From positions 16,600,001 through 16,664,000 of the forward strand of contig NC_046673.1 of the NCBI RefSeq assembly GCF_003369915.1: 64,000 bases of DNA, read 5' to 3'. Under the pieces are notes generated by a model. That model was given only the letters and a program-made list of their open reading frames with translations, did not search any database and was not told the DNA's origin. The number at the start of each line of letters is the position of its first letter. The stretch's first letter is position 1. This document shows, piece after piece, positions 37,255-50,608 of this stretch. The stretch comes from Drosophila miranda. Taxonomy: Eukaryota > Arthropoda > Insecta > Diptera > Drosophilidae. The translations under genes were made by a program, and so were the position numbers.

Positions 37255-37770
37255 TACCTGCATGGTAGCTGCATGGGGGACGGTAGCTCATAATAGACCA
37301 GCAACAGAAGCGCCCAGATGTAAAGGACAACCATCAAGTCGTTGTGGGGAATGATCAGATCGTCAGCGAATTGAAGCCTTAGGTTCATAATCTTCTGCAG
37401 CTTATTGGCGTGCACCACGAACACGAGCAAAATACTCCGAAGCTGCTTTGGCCCAGAGTTAAGTGCAAATCTATTGCAAATCCGCAGCAAGCTGCAGGAG
37501 AAAGCGAAGCGCAGAGAAATCCATCTGAACGGCAATGTCCAAAGGGGGGAGCGGCTCCGCTCGGACCTGGAAATCGTGATGATGGAGCTGTTCCGGTCCA
37601 AACAGCTAGTTGCGGCTTTATAGAATTGAGAGCAAAAAAATTTTTATACGATTTCCAACGGATTCCGATTTTTAGTAAGTAACTGACTGAATATATTTTC
37701 AACAACACACAGCCAACTTCTCGGCTTACAAGTTGGACGCAGGGAAATTTGGAATCCAGTGTAAAATACC
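37255..37770 (+). pseudogene. Inverted partial copy of the adjacent coiled-coil gene
   Basis: This stretch aligns in sense orientation with parts of the minus-strand gene at 34240-37024. Block 1 (37255-37440) matches the second half of exon 7, for example AACAGAAGCGCC and CTGCAGCTTATTG. Block 2 (37451-37466, CCAGAGTTAAGTGC) matches the intron between exons 7 and 8. Block 3 (37475-37620) matches the start of exon 8; its translation SDLEIVMMELFRSKQLV parallels the parent SDLEIVKMELFRSEQLV. Block 4 (37640-37770) matches the last intron and part of exon 10, including ATATTTTCAACAA and CGCAGGGAAATTTGGAATCC. Exon 9 and part of exon 8 are missing. Intron sequence shows a DNA-level duplication rather than a retrocopy. 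Several frameshifts and stops rule out an intact product of the parent's length. Confidence 0.8.
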
Positions 37771-39280
37771 TTGTCATCATTTATCGATAGGAACTTGTAT
37801 GTTAGTATAACTTTTATCGGGGCTTGGCACGAAGCCGAAATCCATTGATTTTTCGTTTTAATCACGGTAGGCAAGGACCGTGGGCTTTTCAGCAATTCAA
37901 AAAATTAGCAATTCGCGATGCTATTATAGATTCGCTGTTAAACAGTCTAAATTTTGTCTAAAACCGTTTAAAGAGCTGATCCCACTCACATATACATACA
38001 TATGTGTGTATATATATCGCAATTCGGATTAAATATCAATTCGTTTTTACATACGAGGGATGTTATATAAATTAGATTTAGTCAAGAGACCACTGCAAAT
38101 ATAAAATAGCTTCCTGCCACCTGGCCTCGTATCTGATGTGTGGTTGTAGTGGTGGGAAGCCTTCACTCATTGTGGCATATGTCAAAATTAATTTCGCTGG
38201 TATTATTTTGACAGGCTTTCATGGTAAGCTGAGACTACCATCCAACCCTCCAGACACGGGCTCGATTTCAGCCCCAAATCCATCCAACAGTGTGGCGTTG
38301 CATAGGGTTGGGGATCAGCAGAGGTAACTTTTACATTAGATTTGATTTTTTTTTTTGCTTTGGTTTCGTTTTGAGTGTTTTTTGTGTTGGTTTTTTGGTC
38401 AGTCATCGCCGGCGTTTGGAAAGGATGGATTTCTTCCACATCATCACGGAGACAGGCAATGGATGGGGGAATGTACCGGTATATACCACCTCCTGCTCCC
38501 AATTCCATTTATTCTTCCACTCGAATCCCTATTTGATGGCATCATTTCGACAATATGCAAATCTCATTTCCCTCAAACGCATTGCAGAGACCACAAGCTG
38601 CGGCTGATATCCAGATGGCCATTAAAACCATTACTCTGGTACCTTGCCCCACCTCTGACCATCATCCTGGTGGCACACCTCCTGGCTGATCCACATCCAC
38701 ATCCACCTCCACTGCTCTGCCCAGCAAGACAACAAATTACAAAAATTAAGAGACCATTTTTGTGGATGAAATGTATGGGACCGGAGGGTCCGTCCAATGG
38801 GGGTCCGCTGCGCACGGCAGACGACACAAGTGGCCAAGGTCCTGGACACTGGCAGAATGAGAGGGGTGTGAACATGGCGGGACACCCCCTGCACCCAGTC
38901 ACTCACCTACAGAGGGGAGGCGTGTGCAAATTAATGAAATTAAATCGTCTTCATTTGATGGCTTTCAGAGCAAAGAAGAGAGGTTCACTCCCTGCAGGTC
39001 TCACAGCAAATTTCCCCGTGTAGGATTGGGGAATGGGGAGAAATCGAGAGAAAGTCTGGGAGATAGGAAGAAGCAAGGCGGAGAAAGTTGCCGTGAACTT
39101 ACCTCGTATTGAAATTGAATTAAAGAAAGAAATGATTAATAGAAATACAAGGTGCGAAAGATATATTAAAAGATATAAATGAAAGAATATGTTAAGCGAA
39201 TATGAGATGGAAAAAGATGAAGAGCAGATGTACGGAAAGAACAGCCTTTTACAAATGGAACCATGGCAAAAAAATTATAC

Positions 39281-39336
39281 GAGCGGTACGTTGTAAGCCG
39301 TGACAACGGCCGCGGCTCTACTTTTGCACCTGGTAC
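39281..39336. repeat. Dispersed repeat fragment shared with 63178-63235
   Basis: GAGCGGTACGTTGT followed by GGCCGCGGCTCTACTT and a CCTGGTAC end matches the block at 63178-63235 (GAGCGGTGCCGTTG, GGCCGCGGCTCTACTT, CCCGGTAC) in the same orientation. The second copy directly adjoins a DINE-1-like element. This is a fragment of an interspersed repeat family, possibly an outer part of the same element. Confidence 0.6.
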
Positions 39337-39504
39337 CTATCATTTTTTTAATTTATGCTATATATTGTATACGTAGGCGGCCGAATTGGTATCTCAGTCG
39401 AACATTTCCACATGCTTTCTCTCTCTCGAAAATACCCGATATAGTAGTCCTTACTTTTCAATCGCTTCGAGCTGTCAAGTGCTAGGTCGGGGTTCAAATC
39501 AAAA

Positions 39505-39760
39505 GAATTCAGTCTTGTCGATAAGTTCCCTCAGAAAACATAGTATTAAACGTGTGAGTGTAAACAAAAAATGTATACAAATTAGAAATTTTGTAAATAT
39601 TTTTTCCTCCGGATAGACCGAACGTTTAAGTGAAACCGAAAGTGAAGTGAAAACTCAATAGCGGCCTGCGGATTGTTCGGTCTCCCGCCCCGGGGTCGGG
39701 GCCCTCAAGACACCTGTCCTCATCAGTTCCGCATCAAAATTGTGAACAATTCTTAAATTT
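39505..39760 (+). mobile_element. Possible 5' UTR fragment of a non-LTR (jockey-like) retrotransposon
   Basis: The segment begins near CAGTCTTGTCGATAAG and runs through an AAGTGAAACCGAAAGTGAAG stretch into a GC-rich block, GGTCTCCCGCCCCGGGGTC, ending near CATCAGTTCCGCATC. This layout resembles the 5' untranslated region of Drosophila jockey-clade LINEs, but the assignment is from memory of style rather than alignment. No ORF1 or reverse transcriptase remains. It could instead be part of another repeat. Confidence 0.35.
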
Positions 39761-42700
39761 TTCTGTTTCCTGTAAAGTTGTTCTTTTGGATTGATTTTTT
39801 GGAGAGATTTTAGAGATTCTTGAGGGTTACACATACAATATACTCATCACAGACTCGACTCTTGTTTTAAATTTATTCGCTGATATGCAACGGTCTACGA
39901 AACAGTAAGGACGATCACCTACACTTCTATAAATACTACTACTACACTCGTCGCACTACAAATACACTACATATGTACCTACATATACTCATCAGATGGA
40001 CATGTCTATGGTATGTATCCCACTTGACATTATGCTATATTTTTAGTCACTTTTTTAATTTAATCGCTGGTATCAAAAGGTCTATCAAATGCAAGATTTC
40101 TTGGGTCAAAACACGTGGGTTCTCAAACTGGAATAAAACACAATTACAGACTATTTTTTCCAAACTGAATGCTGGATAGTTGACTCTACAGACTCTAGAA
40201 GACATACACAATGGTCGGTAAGTAAGTCATTCTCCACTGTAATTTGTTCGATTCTGTCACTTTTTGGGTTGTCATTTGCAGGACAAAATCGATGCGGACT
40301 CGGAAATGTATTTGGACCATTCTTTGATACCTATTTTGCTTTGAAATGTGGAGTAGGCCCACTGGCGCTACCATGATAAAAAAAAAAACGCGTAGAACTC
40401 TACCTCTATCGTAGTGTGGAAAATAACTCAATACGCTGTCAGACATAACCACATATATAAGTAAATTAAACCAAAAATCATTCGCGTTTTGTTACTATTT
40501 TGAAATACAGTAGAAGGCAGGATCGTGTTTCGGACTACTTATATACCATATGGACTGTGGAGGCTGATCAAGAAATTGTATTGTAAACAAAGGCGGGATT
40601 ACGTGAAGCTGGAGAGAACATTGAGGGAAAGCTGAGGGGCAAGAACCACTTAACTCAATCTTCTTAACGGTTAGGGCACTCAAAGTTCGACGCGAGCTGG
40701 TAATCGCCTTGCTCCCGAAGGAGGTCTGAATCGGAGGCTGAATCTCCCACTGGGAGGGCGGAGCGGAGCGGACCGGACCGGAACGAAACGAAACGGAGAT
40801 TGTGTTTTCACTTTCGACATTGCATTTAATACGTATGAAATTGTTTGGTGATGGGATCCGGAACGTGATGCGAATACACAGAATTAATTGCAATCGCCGC
40901 GGTGCGGTGCGATGGCAACCGGAGAATCAGGCCGACCTCCAAGGAAGCAGCCGAGGCTAGGACGGGTGGGCTCCACTTCTGACCCACGCCTGGGCGAGGC
41001 AGGAATCATCCGTTCATAATGGCACTGGATATTGGCCGATGCTTCATGCTGTGTGCTGGATGCTGTATGCTGGGTGGTGCTGCCTGTGGCTTTCTTTTGT
41101 CCCTGTGCGCACACAAAAGCGTCGGGGCAAAGGATGGCCCAACACATTTGCCACCTCCACTCCCACACCCACCCCCACCCCCACCACATGCTGGAAGCCT
41201 GGTCGCCACGCTGATCTTTGTAAAAGGTGCCCCAGTGGCCAGCCAAATCCTGCTCCCCACTCAGCCCACACTCCACCTCCACGTGCAGCAAGAGATTCAA
41301 TGGACAACAGAAATTAGCAACAGGAATCAACCGACAAACAACAATGCAGGAGTGGGAATGGAAATGAGCCCAAGCGTGCCCAGCACTGGAACCAGGAGCC
41401 AAGGACTCTGGCGCTGAATGGAAATGAATAAGTGAGTGAGTCGCAGGAGTGGCAGGTGTGGAGCCGGGCTAAAAGCGCAGCGCCAATTGTTTGGAACAAA
41501 CACCCACAAAAAACTAGTGAGCAAAAATGAAAGAACGAGGCAATAGCCGACACCTGGCGATTAGCTTTTTTGGGCATTCCCCTAATGGCCCCATTCCGTT
41601 GTGGTTGCGGCTGTCTCGCCTCAAAGCAAATGCACAGAGATAGTGATAGAGACAGAAAGAGAGAAATAAGAGATAGGGAGAAAATGCTACTGAATTGATC
41701 CTTAAAGGCTGACTCGATTTCGTTCCAACCTGCCATGCGGCACCATCAATTCGCTGTCCTTGATGTCCATACCCCATAACCGATCTGTACTCTCCGTTTG
41801 AGTATTGTACCTAAGACCTAAGGCTAACCGTTTCATAGATGTATCTTTATGATCCCAGGAAAATATATCCATCGACTGTTAAAGTCTCTACGTTACGTGC
41901 ATATTGCATATGGATATTCGTATGATCGGGAAGTATAACTCCCGAACGATTTTGGTTTGGCGAAAGTTTCGATCATTGGAGCTACTTTCGTAGGAGAAGC
42001 TTTAACAATTTGAAATCAAAATATGACCTTATTATCATATAGAAAAGTGCTGTTTGGCTAATATCCAAAGGTATTTGAAACGTCGATCCGTGGCAGTGAA
42101 CCACCTCCCGGTGCTCCCATTGTTGCTGCAGTTGTATATCTGTCTGTTCTGTTCTGTTCTGTTATGTTCAGGTCCGCCTGCGGGTGGGTAAAATCGGTGT
42201 CTACATATGAGTATATGCCGTCATTGTTGTAGGCCTTGTGAATGTACGAGTGAACGAGTGTACGAGTATTAAAGGACATGTGTATACGGGGCACTTCCAT
42301 TGTGTTGCTTCTGTGGCACTCCTCTTCATGATGCTCTGTGCGCAGGCAAAACCCCAAAAGCAACAATTGGGGGGTATACTCAAACAAAAGAAAGTAAAGG
42401 GCATTCCTTAATGGGTCAAACAATGGGTCTTCCTGCTTGTTCATCATAACCAAATGAACAAATATTCTGGCGAACCGATCACTTACCCTAAACCGATTTC
42501 CGTTTCTATTGTTTTCCGATTCCGGCTTAGGGTATGCCCCACTCTTGTCGAATATTTCGCTCATTGTTGGCCGTTATGCAGAGCCAACAACAACAGCAAC
42601 AACCACTTGGTGGGAAATACTCGCTCTACGAGTAGCAGTCCATTTCCATGTTAAACTGGGATCAAGTGCCGAATGAAATTTATTGCCGTAAATGAGAGAA

Positions 42701-42761
42701 GAGACCTGAAGGCAGACTTTAAACGACCACCCGCATTGCAATGTCCCCCAAGACCCACGCC

Positions 42762-42799
42762 CACACCCAGCACCCAGCACCCAGCACCCAACACCCCCA
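42762..42799. repeat. (CCCAGCA)n heptanucleotide array
   Basis: Tandem CACCCAG/CACCCAA units of about 7 bp, five copies. Noncoding. Confidence 0.75.
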
Positions 42800-44935
42800 T
42801 GTAAATCCACACCCACACCATTTCCATTTCGTCACACGCGGCGTATGCGGATTGCTTTGGCCCTGTGCCACTCGACGACTTGCAGCGGTGCAAAGGCCCG
42901 CATCTGGGGCATTTGGGTGACACTTGATTTGCCTGTCAGCGGTCACAGTTAGGGACCACTGCAATTACTAAAGCGCCACGCCCCAAACGGCGGGGCTTAG
43001 AGCCCATCCAGTAGGGGTGGAGGGCGCTGGCGGTAGAGCCAGTGGTGGCGAGCACACAAAAGATTTTTCTTAGAAAACCGCAGCACAAGGCGGTGGGTGG
43101 AAGGCGCCTGCATTCCCAAGTAAATTACAAACAAAAATGTTGCCTTGCAACATGGAAACGAAAACGAAAACGGAAACGGAAATGTGGATGGGGATGCGGC
43201 ACGAGCTTGGGAAGCCAAAGCGAAAACCGCAACGGTGAACGAAAATGTAAACAGAAACAAAAAGAAAGCGATGGCGAGGGGGAAAATGAGCAAAGAAGAA
43301 GATGGAAAAAAATCAAATTGAAAATGAAATGCAGCAGGGAGAAGGACGGACGAAGCAGCAAGCCAAGGAGCTGGAGCTGGCAGCAGAAAAAGACGGAGAA
43401 GGAGCAGGAGCTGGAGGACGAGGAATAGATCGTCGTGGCTGAAGGACGCGGCGGCGGCCAAGTGACTGACGGCGTCTTTCAGTCGCCAAGTACATCCATC
43501 CACAGCCTTCCGTCACACCCACCTTGCCCCTATCCCTTTCCTGGCCCACACGCCAGCCCAAACGTTGTGCCCCTGCCCCATGGCTGGCTTATGCACATTG
43601 GTGTGTGTTTCCCAAGAAACCTTTGTTGCATTATTGCCGCAATTTTCAGAAGTGGTGACGTGAGAGCCATCAGAGTGCTTCATCCACGAATATTGCCCTG
43701 TCCTGCCCCGGCCTGGTCGGGTGTCGGGTCGAGTCTGGTCTGGCCTGGCCTAGTCGAGTCGGGTCGGGTCGGGTGTGCCTGTGCCTGTGCCCCCTCCTGT
43801 CTTTAGCCAGACAGCCAACAAATAACAACTAAGTTGGCAATTTGAAGTCGCGCGAGGCGAAGCAAGGAAAAAACTCGACGGAATGAAGAACCACGATCGA
43901 GCGATATGTGGATACTCTTTCGAACAAGAACAAAAGACTGAAGGATGAAGTTAGCTCTTCTTTGATTTAGAGGTTGTTCTAGGATCGGAAAAGGGAGCAA
44001 AAGTCTAAGGAGTCGATTTTCATAAACTAATACATTAATTATAATAATAATAAGTTGCAGCTTTGTTGCGTTATTTTGGCAAACCCCACTGAAAAGTATG
44101 TTGCAACGTCCTGAGTAAGGGTATTCAACCAGCAGAATGTGGGGCAAAGTAATGCCAGAGGAGGCAACGGAACGGCAAGTATAAGAACAACAGCTAAGGG
44201 CAGCTCATCTCTAAAGTGGTTAGCGTTGGCCACTTCAGTTCCGGATTGAGCTGGAGCTGTGTCCATGGTTATGGATAGGGGATGGGGGATGGGGGATGGG
44301 CTGAAGGGCTGGTGGCCTGATGGGCTGACGGGTGGGTGGCATGAGTGGGTCCACTCCAGAAGAGGGACATTGGTCATAACACCTGCACACAGTTCATAAA
44401 TAACCCACGGCAGTACACGAAACTAAAACAAACTTGATTAAATTTGATCCACACACAAAAGTCAAATGAACAGAACAGAACCTTCGGGTTTGGTGGCAAT
44501 GGCAGTGGCAGTGGCAGTCCCTGGACTCGGCCCGGACTCCCCCTACCGATCTTTGATAAAACTGAGAAGTGCCAATTACAAAAATAACAAGTTAGCCAAA
44601 AACTTATGGCCACTGTTTTGGATATACTCGTACTCGTACTTCTCGTATTATTAAGCTTATACCAAGAAATCCGCTGGTCTGCATTGAGTCACGGACTGTG
44701 TTCGAATGCGTTTGTGTGCGTGTGCGTGTGAGTGTGTGTGTTTGGCCGGCAAGGACATTTACATGGTTTGCTGGCTGCTGTCCTGTTTGCCGGCTACAAC
44801 TTTGCCGTAGCATACTTTTGCGGGCACATTGATTGGCCGGGCTACTCCAGTCCACACCCCTCCACCGACTGGCAGCAAGAGTCAACTAGCAGCTAACTTG
44901 ATCCATCTGCAGGCCTGCAGCCAAATCGAGGTGGG

Positions 44936-44966
44936 GCACGGGCACGGGCACGGGCACGGCCACGGA
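44936..44966. repeat. (GGGCAC)n hexanucleotide array
   Basis: Four to five GGGCAC units ending in GGCCAC. The spaced G3 blocks make a G-quadruplex possible. Noncoding. Confidence 0.75.
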
Positions 44967-45460
44967 GTGCCCGGTCAAGGAGGGTAACTCAAATTGACTG
45001 CAGCTGAGGCCACAGCAAGCAGAACTTTTGCCAGCGCGCCCCAAAAACAAAGCCAAGTTCTACCAGCTTGCTGGAAAGGGGAACGGAACGGAACGGAACA
45101 AAACGATATAGAATGGAATGGAGTGGGGTGGGAGTCCGGAAGGGACAACAATATGAAATAAATTCCAATAGAGAATCTGAAGAATGGGTTGAGTGGAGAG
45201 GAGTGGCGTGGAGTGGTGGTTGTGTCTTGAGTCTTGAGTCTCGGGGCGAGAGGGAAAACGGACCGTAAAAGGGCCAGCGTACAACAAATCCGTACAAATT
45301 GAATAAGAACTCAATCTTGGCTACTGTCAAAACAACTTTTTTTTGTTAAGGGGAGGATGTCCCCGGCCCAGAACCAGTACCGGGACCAAGGCCAGGGGTA
45401 GGAGAAACCAGAGATCCGTGACCAAGACGGAATGATAGAAACACAAGACCCAAAACACGC

Positions 45461-45461
<1 letters not shown>

Positions 45462-45495
<34 letters not shown>
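45462..45495. repeat. (CA)n tract
   Basis: An uninterrupted CA dinucleotide run of about 17 units. Noncoding microsatellite. Confidence 0.85.
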
Positions 45496-45497
<2 letters not shown>

Positions 45498-45703
45498 ATA
45501 CGAAGGGGAAGCGGATGTGGATGTGGAGGCATAGAAGATGCGGCAAAACAGAAAACAGAATTGAAAACAAAAACAAAAAAAGGAATGGAATTGAATTGAA
45601 ATTCCTTGGCAATTGTTTGTGTATCATTATGGTCATCATCAGTGTCCACGATTCCGGTCTCTGTTTTGGTTTGTGTGCATGTCTGTGCCTGTTCCTGCGC
45701 CTG

Positions 45704-45733
45704 ATACTATTATTATTATTATTATTATTATTA
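45704..45733. repeat. (ATT)n tract
   Basis: About nine ATT trinucleotide units. Noncoding microsatellite. Confidence 0.85.
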
Positions 45734-46289
45734 TGGCCATCGATGCAACATGCTTCAATGAATTGGTTACGCGTTAAAGCCAAATTACTGGGTATCGCAT
45801 AGCCCAGTGCCAGAGCTCCAACAGAAGTATTTTTCCTCTGATATCCTGTCGAAATTGGATTCCAATTGACTCACAGATCGTATTCGACTGCACATCTTAC
45901 ATCATCTTGCCTGTCAAGTGGCGACACCACCGTTACGAAGCCCTCCGACGGAGGGGCGCTGCCGTATGACGCGCGTCGCGATAGCCGATCCGTTCGACGA
46001 CATGCAGGAAAGATACAAATACTAATTACGAGAAAAGTATGTGAGTAAATATTAGTAATTAAAGAAGAGGAAGGTAATTAGAGGTTGATATAATATGGTA
46101 GAGGGATATTATAAGTCTAATCGTTTCTTTCAAGCAATAATTCGATCTCAAAAATGGAAGGGAGTGTTTCTACAATTTCTAATTTCCAAATTTCCTTTAA
46201 AAAGAAATCAGCTCAGGGACTAGTGCCACAAGCTTTATATAATCATTGGATAACTCTAAGTACGATCTTGGTAAACTAGAAGCAACCAG

Positions 46290-46450
46290 CCGTTGCTCTT
46301 CCTTTACAAAATAATCAACTCAGACCGGAATCAAATAATTGTATTGTATTTCGTTGGCTGCAGATTTCAGGCCTTAAATTCACGGACTGGGAGTTATAGT
46401 CCTTACATTTACCTCATTGGTGACCCCACTTAATGCCTGGGATGTTCAGA
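46290..46450 (+). mobile_element. Possible LTR/primer-binding-site relic
   Basis: A CATTGGTGACCCCACTT string near 46417-46433 follows an AT-rich segment with a TTACATTTACC end. TGGTGACCCC immediately after an LTR is the usual start of the primer-binding region in BEL/Pao-type and related Drosophila retrotransposons. No gag or pol remains and the second LTR was not found, so this is a weak call. Confidence 0.25.
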
Positions 46451-49400
46451 GGTTAACACTGAATTAGTAGGCGGTAATTGGTACACAATTGGGCTTTAAG
46501 ACGCTTATCGATAGACATGAGGCGCTACTGGTGATGTGGCCATCGATTGGTTTCGCTTTTGTGGCATTCGGCTTTGCTGCCTGTCAACGCACGCGGCACT
46601 ATTAATTATCATGTTAAAATGTAATTAATTAAAGATGTCGTCAACGTGCGTTTGCACATAACTTTCAATGAAAAGTTAATAAATTACATAATGCCGAAAA
46701 TGAAATTACAAACGCCGTCAACGAGCCCCGACAGCAGTAGCAGCCACAGCGACAGCGACGGCAGCGGCAGCGGCAGCGGCAGCCACAACCAAAAAACAAA
46801 AAAAAAACAAACAAAAAAAACACCAACAATTATATCAAAAACAACGCCAGTAATAACACCAACAAGAATACTTATATGATAGCCCGATGCTTTTAATACC
46901 CTCACAGAACCATGAATTAAATTGAGATCCAATTGAGCCACAAGTCGGTCGAGCTATGATGACTCAAATAAAACTACAGATTAAAGAATGTCTTCTTTTT
47001 CATCCATGGGAACGAACACCCGATCTTGCCGTTTTCAATCTACACACAAAAAACATATTCTGCCTGCAGAATACCGAAGGAATTTGGAATATTTTCATTC
47101 GAGTTTCAGCCAGAGATATTTAAAACTAAGGGCCTCGACTCTTGGTGCTGATGTTGCCTTTTTTTGTGCGTTGTGCAAGCATCTGGTCAGAATGGTAGGA
47201 CCCTCTTCAATGGCATTACAAACGATGCCTGATAACAAATCAAACGAAAATGTTTAACCTGCCTGTCGTCCATTGATATGTGTGTATTTCTCTGGGTGGA
47301 TGGGTGCTAGTGTGGGTGTTTATGTGTGTTTGTGTGGGTGGTATATTTGGGAGAGTTGGGGAAAAAAGCATAGCAAAAGAAATTAATAAATACATAATAA
47401 ATATGCGTAATAATAATGACTAAAGAAAAATCAGAAGCAATAAATTTTATTTGAGTAGTTGTCATCCCTTTCGAAGGCCAAGAAAAGGCAGCAACAAAAA
47501 CTATAGCATCGTAATAACAACATTTATTGAAAGAGTCGATAACGAATAACGAGGAAGTTCAAGTCAGATACCCAGTATCCCGACAATGGGATACCCAGCA
47601 TTCACCCACTGGGGGCCATTTGTTGTATACTACCCATAGTTGATGTGATGTTCCACATGCTGCACGTGACTCGAGAACTTTTTGAAATGATTACACAAAT
47701 TTTTGGATTATATTATATGGATTTTAGTTTATTAGCCGCGCAAGGCGAAGGGGGTGATTTAGATGCGAGAATTATAGCAGGCGGACCCGAATTGGCCCGG
47801 GAATAGTTTGGATTATGTGGCAGCCAGGTCACTGTGACAAACCTACAAAGATGTTTGTTCTGCCACAGACAATATACATTAAAACATAGTAAGATGAGTA
47901 ACGCCATACAGCTATTTTGAGCTCGAATATTGGCATTCAGATGAAGAAATTACATGAAGTCCAAGAAAGCTCACATTGAGGAGAAAATAGAGCATAGTGC
48001 TAGCAAAGACAATTTCTAACATCTTTTTCAAATAGGACCACCATTTATACCATGTAATGGTAAATCCCACAGCGTTTTCTTTATTATTGGATTGCATAAA
48101 AGAGTTTAACATAGTATTTGATTCTATGAAATCCGAATGTGAATGGTTTACATCTACTACAAAACGCTTAATTCTGGCTGTAAAAAAATACGAGTACATC
48201 TGTTGTCGCCTTCGAGTAGGGGTTATATCCAGGGCAGATACTGTACGGAGCGTGTAGAGAGGGGGAGAGAAAGATGTGAGGTGCAAGAACAATGCTTGAC
48301 ATGTCATAAACGTTTATAAATTTTCATGCGCGTAAATAAAATCGTAACAATATTAAAAGTGATGCGTTGCGGTATATTAAATAGATGTCTGCTCGAAGGC
48401 GGAACTTGGGGCGCTTTAAAATAATTTATCGCATGCAATATTCACACGCACTCGCACTCGCACTCGCAGTGCCACACACATGCTCAATACGTGCGTGGGT
48501 CGGGTCCTCAAGTGCGTGCCGCTTGTTTGAGTTTCACTTTTTTTTCGGGTGGAATGGAAGGGCTGTTGGGTCCTCATGCCTGCCAGCCTGCCAGCCTGTC
48601 TGCCGTTCTGACGTTAGAGGCACATTTGTAAGCAAGTCAGGCAATCGTTTGCCCAATTAAGTGCGATGAAGCACCAGCAGAGCGGGGCATAAATGTTATC
48701 ACAATGGCTAATTCGACAAAGTCAAAACACTCGGATTCGAGGGGGTGGTGGGTCTCGCCAAATAACAGCCGGATAAACGGCCCTGTTCCGCCCCCGCCCA
48801 CGCTCCTGTCAGCTCAATTAAAAGAGAGACATGCATATATTCATACAGATGAATGGAGGATGAAGGAAACATACATTTCGACCCGCGAAGAACAATCAAA
48901 GCGTTAACAAAGGGACCCAGTCTCAGTTTTCCCTCAAATAGAGCTGGCTATTTTTGAATTCGCTTGAATACATATGTGAGCACTTTTTAGGACGCACATC
49001 GTGATTCCATTATAACGTCAGTGTAATTTTTCAATTATTTAAGCTTAAATTTTAAATTTTCGATCTTTATTCTTGTAATAACCACATGCATTACCTATTC
49101 CATTTCTCTTGGTATTGGGAGTTCTCATTTTAACACAACTTCGGCTAATTTTAAGTATTTCGTCGTAACTAGATTATTTGATATTTGATATATAGAATTT
49201 TTGCATCATTTTGTTCCATATCTGTTGGACTATTGGCTTAATTGACAAGCCCTTATACCATTTTGAATATTCCATCTGTTCCCAGTATTTTCACAGTAAA
49301 TGATATGAAAAAAGTTCTTTGAGAACTTCCATATGTCTATTTCGTCTATTCCATTTATCACAAATTCTATATATTGCCATTTTTCTGCATTATTGAAATT

Positions 49401-50608
49401 TTTCTAACTGCCTTAGTCGCTTGCCTCCCACCATTTTGTACTTTATATTTACAGAATATTTATATATTTCGCTCATGCCCAAAGAAATACCAGTATTTTG
49501 TATATCTTTTATACTCAGAAAAATTCTATACATTTCTCATCGTTTCCCAAACGAGAATGTTGTCTGAGTACTTGGCTTTAATCAGAGTACTCGAAAGAGT
49601 TCATTCGCTTGTCATCTTGGCTCTCGAACAGCACTTATTTGTTATTTAAAGCTTACGCTTCACTGAATAATTCCCAATTCACTGAAATGCCGAATTTGTA
49701 TTCAAAAACGAGGGTTTAAAAAAATCGTAAATAAAAAGTTTTTGCATGATTTTTTAATTTGCATGTTTTTCCGCTGCACATTCAACAAATACAACAACAA
49801 ATTTGTTCAAAATAAATCGCTAATAGTTATTAAGACCTCTGAAAACAACTCTGTCAAATGCAAGTGTTGTCGACCAACGATCATGGCGGAATTTTGAGCC
49901 TCCATTGTGGATAATCTCCTGTGGAATCCAATGATGTTGACAGCTGCCAATGGAATGCGAATGGTGCAGCAGGTGCATGCCGCAGCTAGAGTCGAGTATG
50001 GAGTGGAAGCCACAGACTTATCCGCACATTTCTCAAGGCAGTGCGATTTCTCTGCTTAATTTTTTGCCGGCTTGCGTGAATGCATCTTTTGAGAAATCGT
50101 CTGACTTGTCAACGTCACAGCGCAACGGATACGAACTGCGGACGACCCTTTCAACAATGCCTCACACACGGACACTTAAAGGACATACTGGAAAGCGTCG
50201 CCGTTTATCAAATGCTTTGGAATGTTATGCGATGTGTGCCTCCTACTTCTCCTACATCCACACCCACATCGCTTGCCGTTGCGTTTATCTTTGCCCCCAC
50301 TCTTTCTCTCTCTCACACACTATTTCTCGTCCTGTCCCATTCAAGAACAAGAAGGAAAGACAAGCATCTGAGAACAAGCCGAACCTTAAATACTCTTGAT
50401 AATCCATAGTTTCTCATTTTCATTTTTTGATCCATTTACAATAGACGAGCAGAAGAAACAGAGGAAGGAATCCAACAAGATAACGAAAATGGGCGTGTGA
50501 GCATGTCGCGCAAATCTCAATCATAAGAGCCACAAGAAGAACGAAATCAACAATGACAATTAGAACGGAAACAAGAGGGCCGGTACGTAAGTGACACTCT
50601 ACGACAAA

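Noticed and set aside
43042-43428. Lys/Arg/Glu-rich plus-strand open frame
   Set aside because: Composition follows purine-rich repeats (AACGGAAACGAAA-type units), with no recognisable family or promoter.
47912-48307. 131-codon minus-strand frame, and a plus frame with a CxxxF-type segment at 48057-48257
   Set aside because: Both strands are partly open in AT-rich DNA; no family, splice sites or start context could be recognised, although a transposon fragment cannot be excluded.
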